Shown: one piece after another, positions 63,961 through 64,000 of the stretch
How positions within the stretch are numbered: the first letter of the stretch is position 1
Layout of the letters: each line of letters begins with the position of its first letter
Assembly: GCA_949361645.1 (NCBI GenBank)
Contig: OX442421.1
Location: 10,021,864-10,085,863, forward strand
From: Spongilla lacustris
Taxonomy: Eukaryota; Porifera; Demospongiae; Spongillida; Spongillidae
Reading direction: 5' to 3'
Length of the DNA stretch: 64,000 nucleotides
Position numbers and translations under genes: made by a program
Notes under the pieces: model-generated
Databases searched by the model: none
Told to the model about the DNA's origin: nothing
What the model saw: only the letters and a program-made list of their open reading frames with translations

Positions 63961-64000
63961 CCCAGCCGTGCGTGTCCCTATGATTGACACGATAGCGATG

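Overview
The window is nuclear DNA from a compact metazoan genome. Genes are split by short GT-AG introns, mostly about 50-450 bp, and lie head-to-head or head-to-tail with gaps as small as 23-120 bp. The gene set (elongin C, FKBP12, syntenin, SRP14, RIDA, POP1, PPT1, MDC1, GREB1, MAPK15, ciliary CFAP95 and STPG1) is animal-specific or animal-typical. The dense packing, abundant TGTACATGTA words and many minisatellites suggest a marine invertebrate. A sponge is my best guess, but that assignment is an inference.

Layout. 0.5-12.2 kb: a FERM-domain gene (+), RNASEH1 (-), STPG1 (-), ELOC (+) and MAPK15 (-). 12.2-14.7 kb: an intergenic stretch with a foldback element. 14.7-27.4 kb: three + strand genes nearly end to end, GREB1, PPT1 and an XK-related scramblase-family gene. 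27.5-31.1 kb: SDCBP (-) and OSER1 (+) sharing a promoter, then an unidentified lysine-rich membrane protein (-). 31.2-37.2 kb: a hAT-like element inserted in the last exon of a small secreted-protein gene (-), CFAP95 (+), a second TIR element and a retroelement fragment. 37.9-41.9 kb: UBE2W, a gene-poor stretch with a MITE, and FKBP1A. 42.0-52.6 kb: an MDC1-like DNA-damage adaptor (FHA, three coding repeat arrays, tandem BRCT) with a 5.7-kb intron made almost wholly of a 19-bp satellite. 52.9-58.9 kb: SRP14 (-), a myristoylation-motif protein (+), RIDA (-) and POP1 (+). 59-64 kb: a damaged LYPLA copy, a duplicated fragment of the POP1 3' end, a long minisatellite and a repeat pair.

The genes do not form one pathway; this is ordinary animal gene order. 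Loose themes are cilia (STPG1, MAPK15, CFAP95) and genome maintenance or RNA processing (RNASEH1, MDC1, POP1, SRP14). The most unusual signals are: (i) a minisatellite that repeats the 5' splice site of an RNASEH1 catalytic exon; (ii) a hAT-like insertion that supplies a new C-terminus to a secreted protein; (iii) repeat arrays in MDC1 that parallel the vertebrate PST repeats, next to candidate RNF8- and NBS1-type motifs; (iv) several in-frame coding minisatellites in the XK-related gene.

Exon boundaries were read by eye from GT/AG signals and from remembered homologous proteins, so they are predictions. Many apparent ORF starts in repeats or introns are not real starts.
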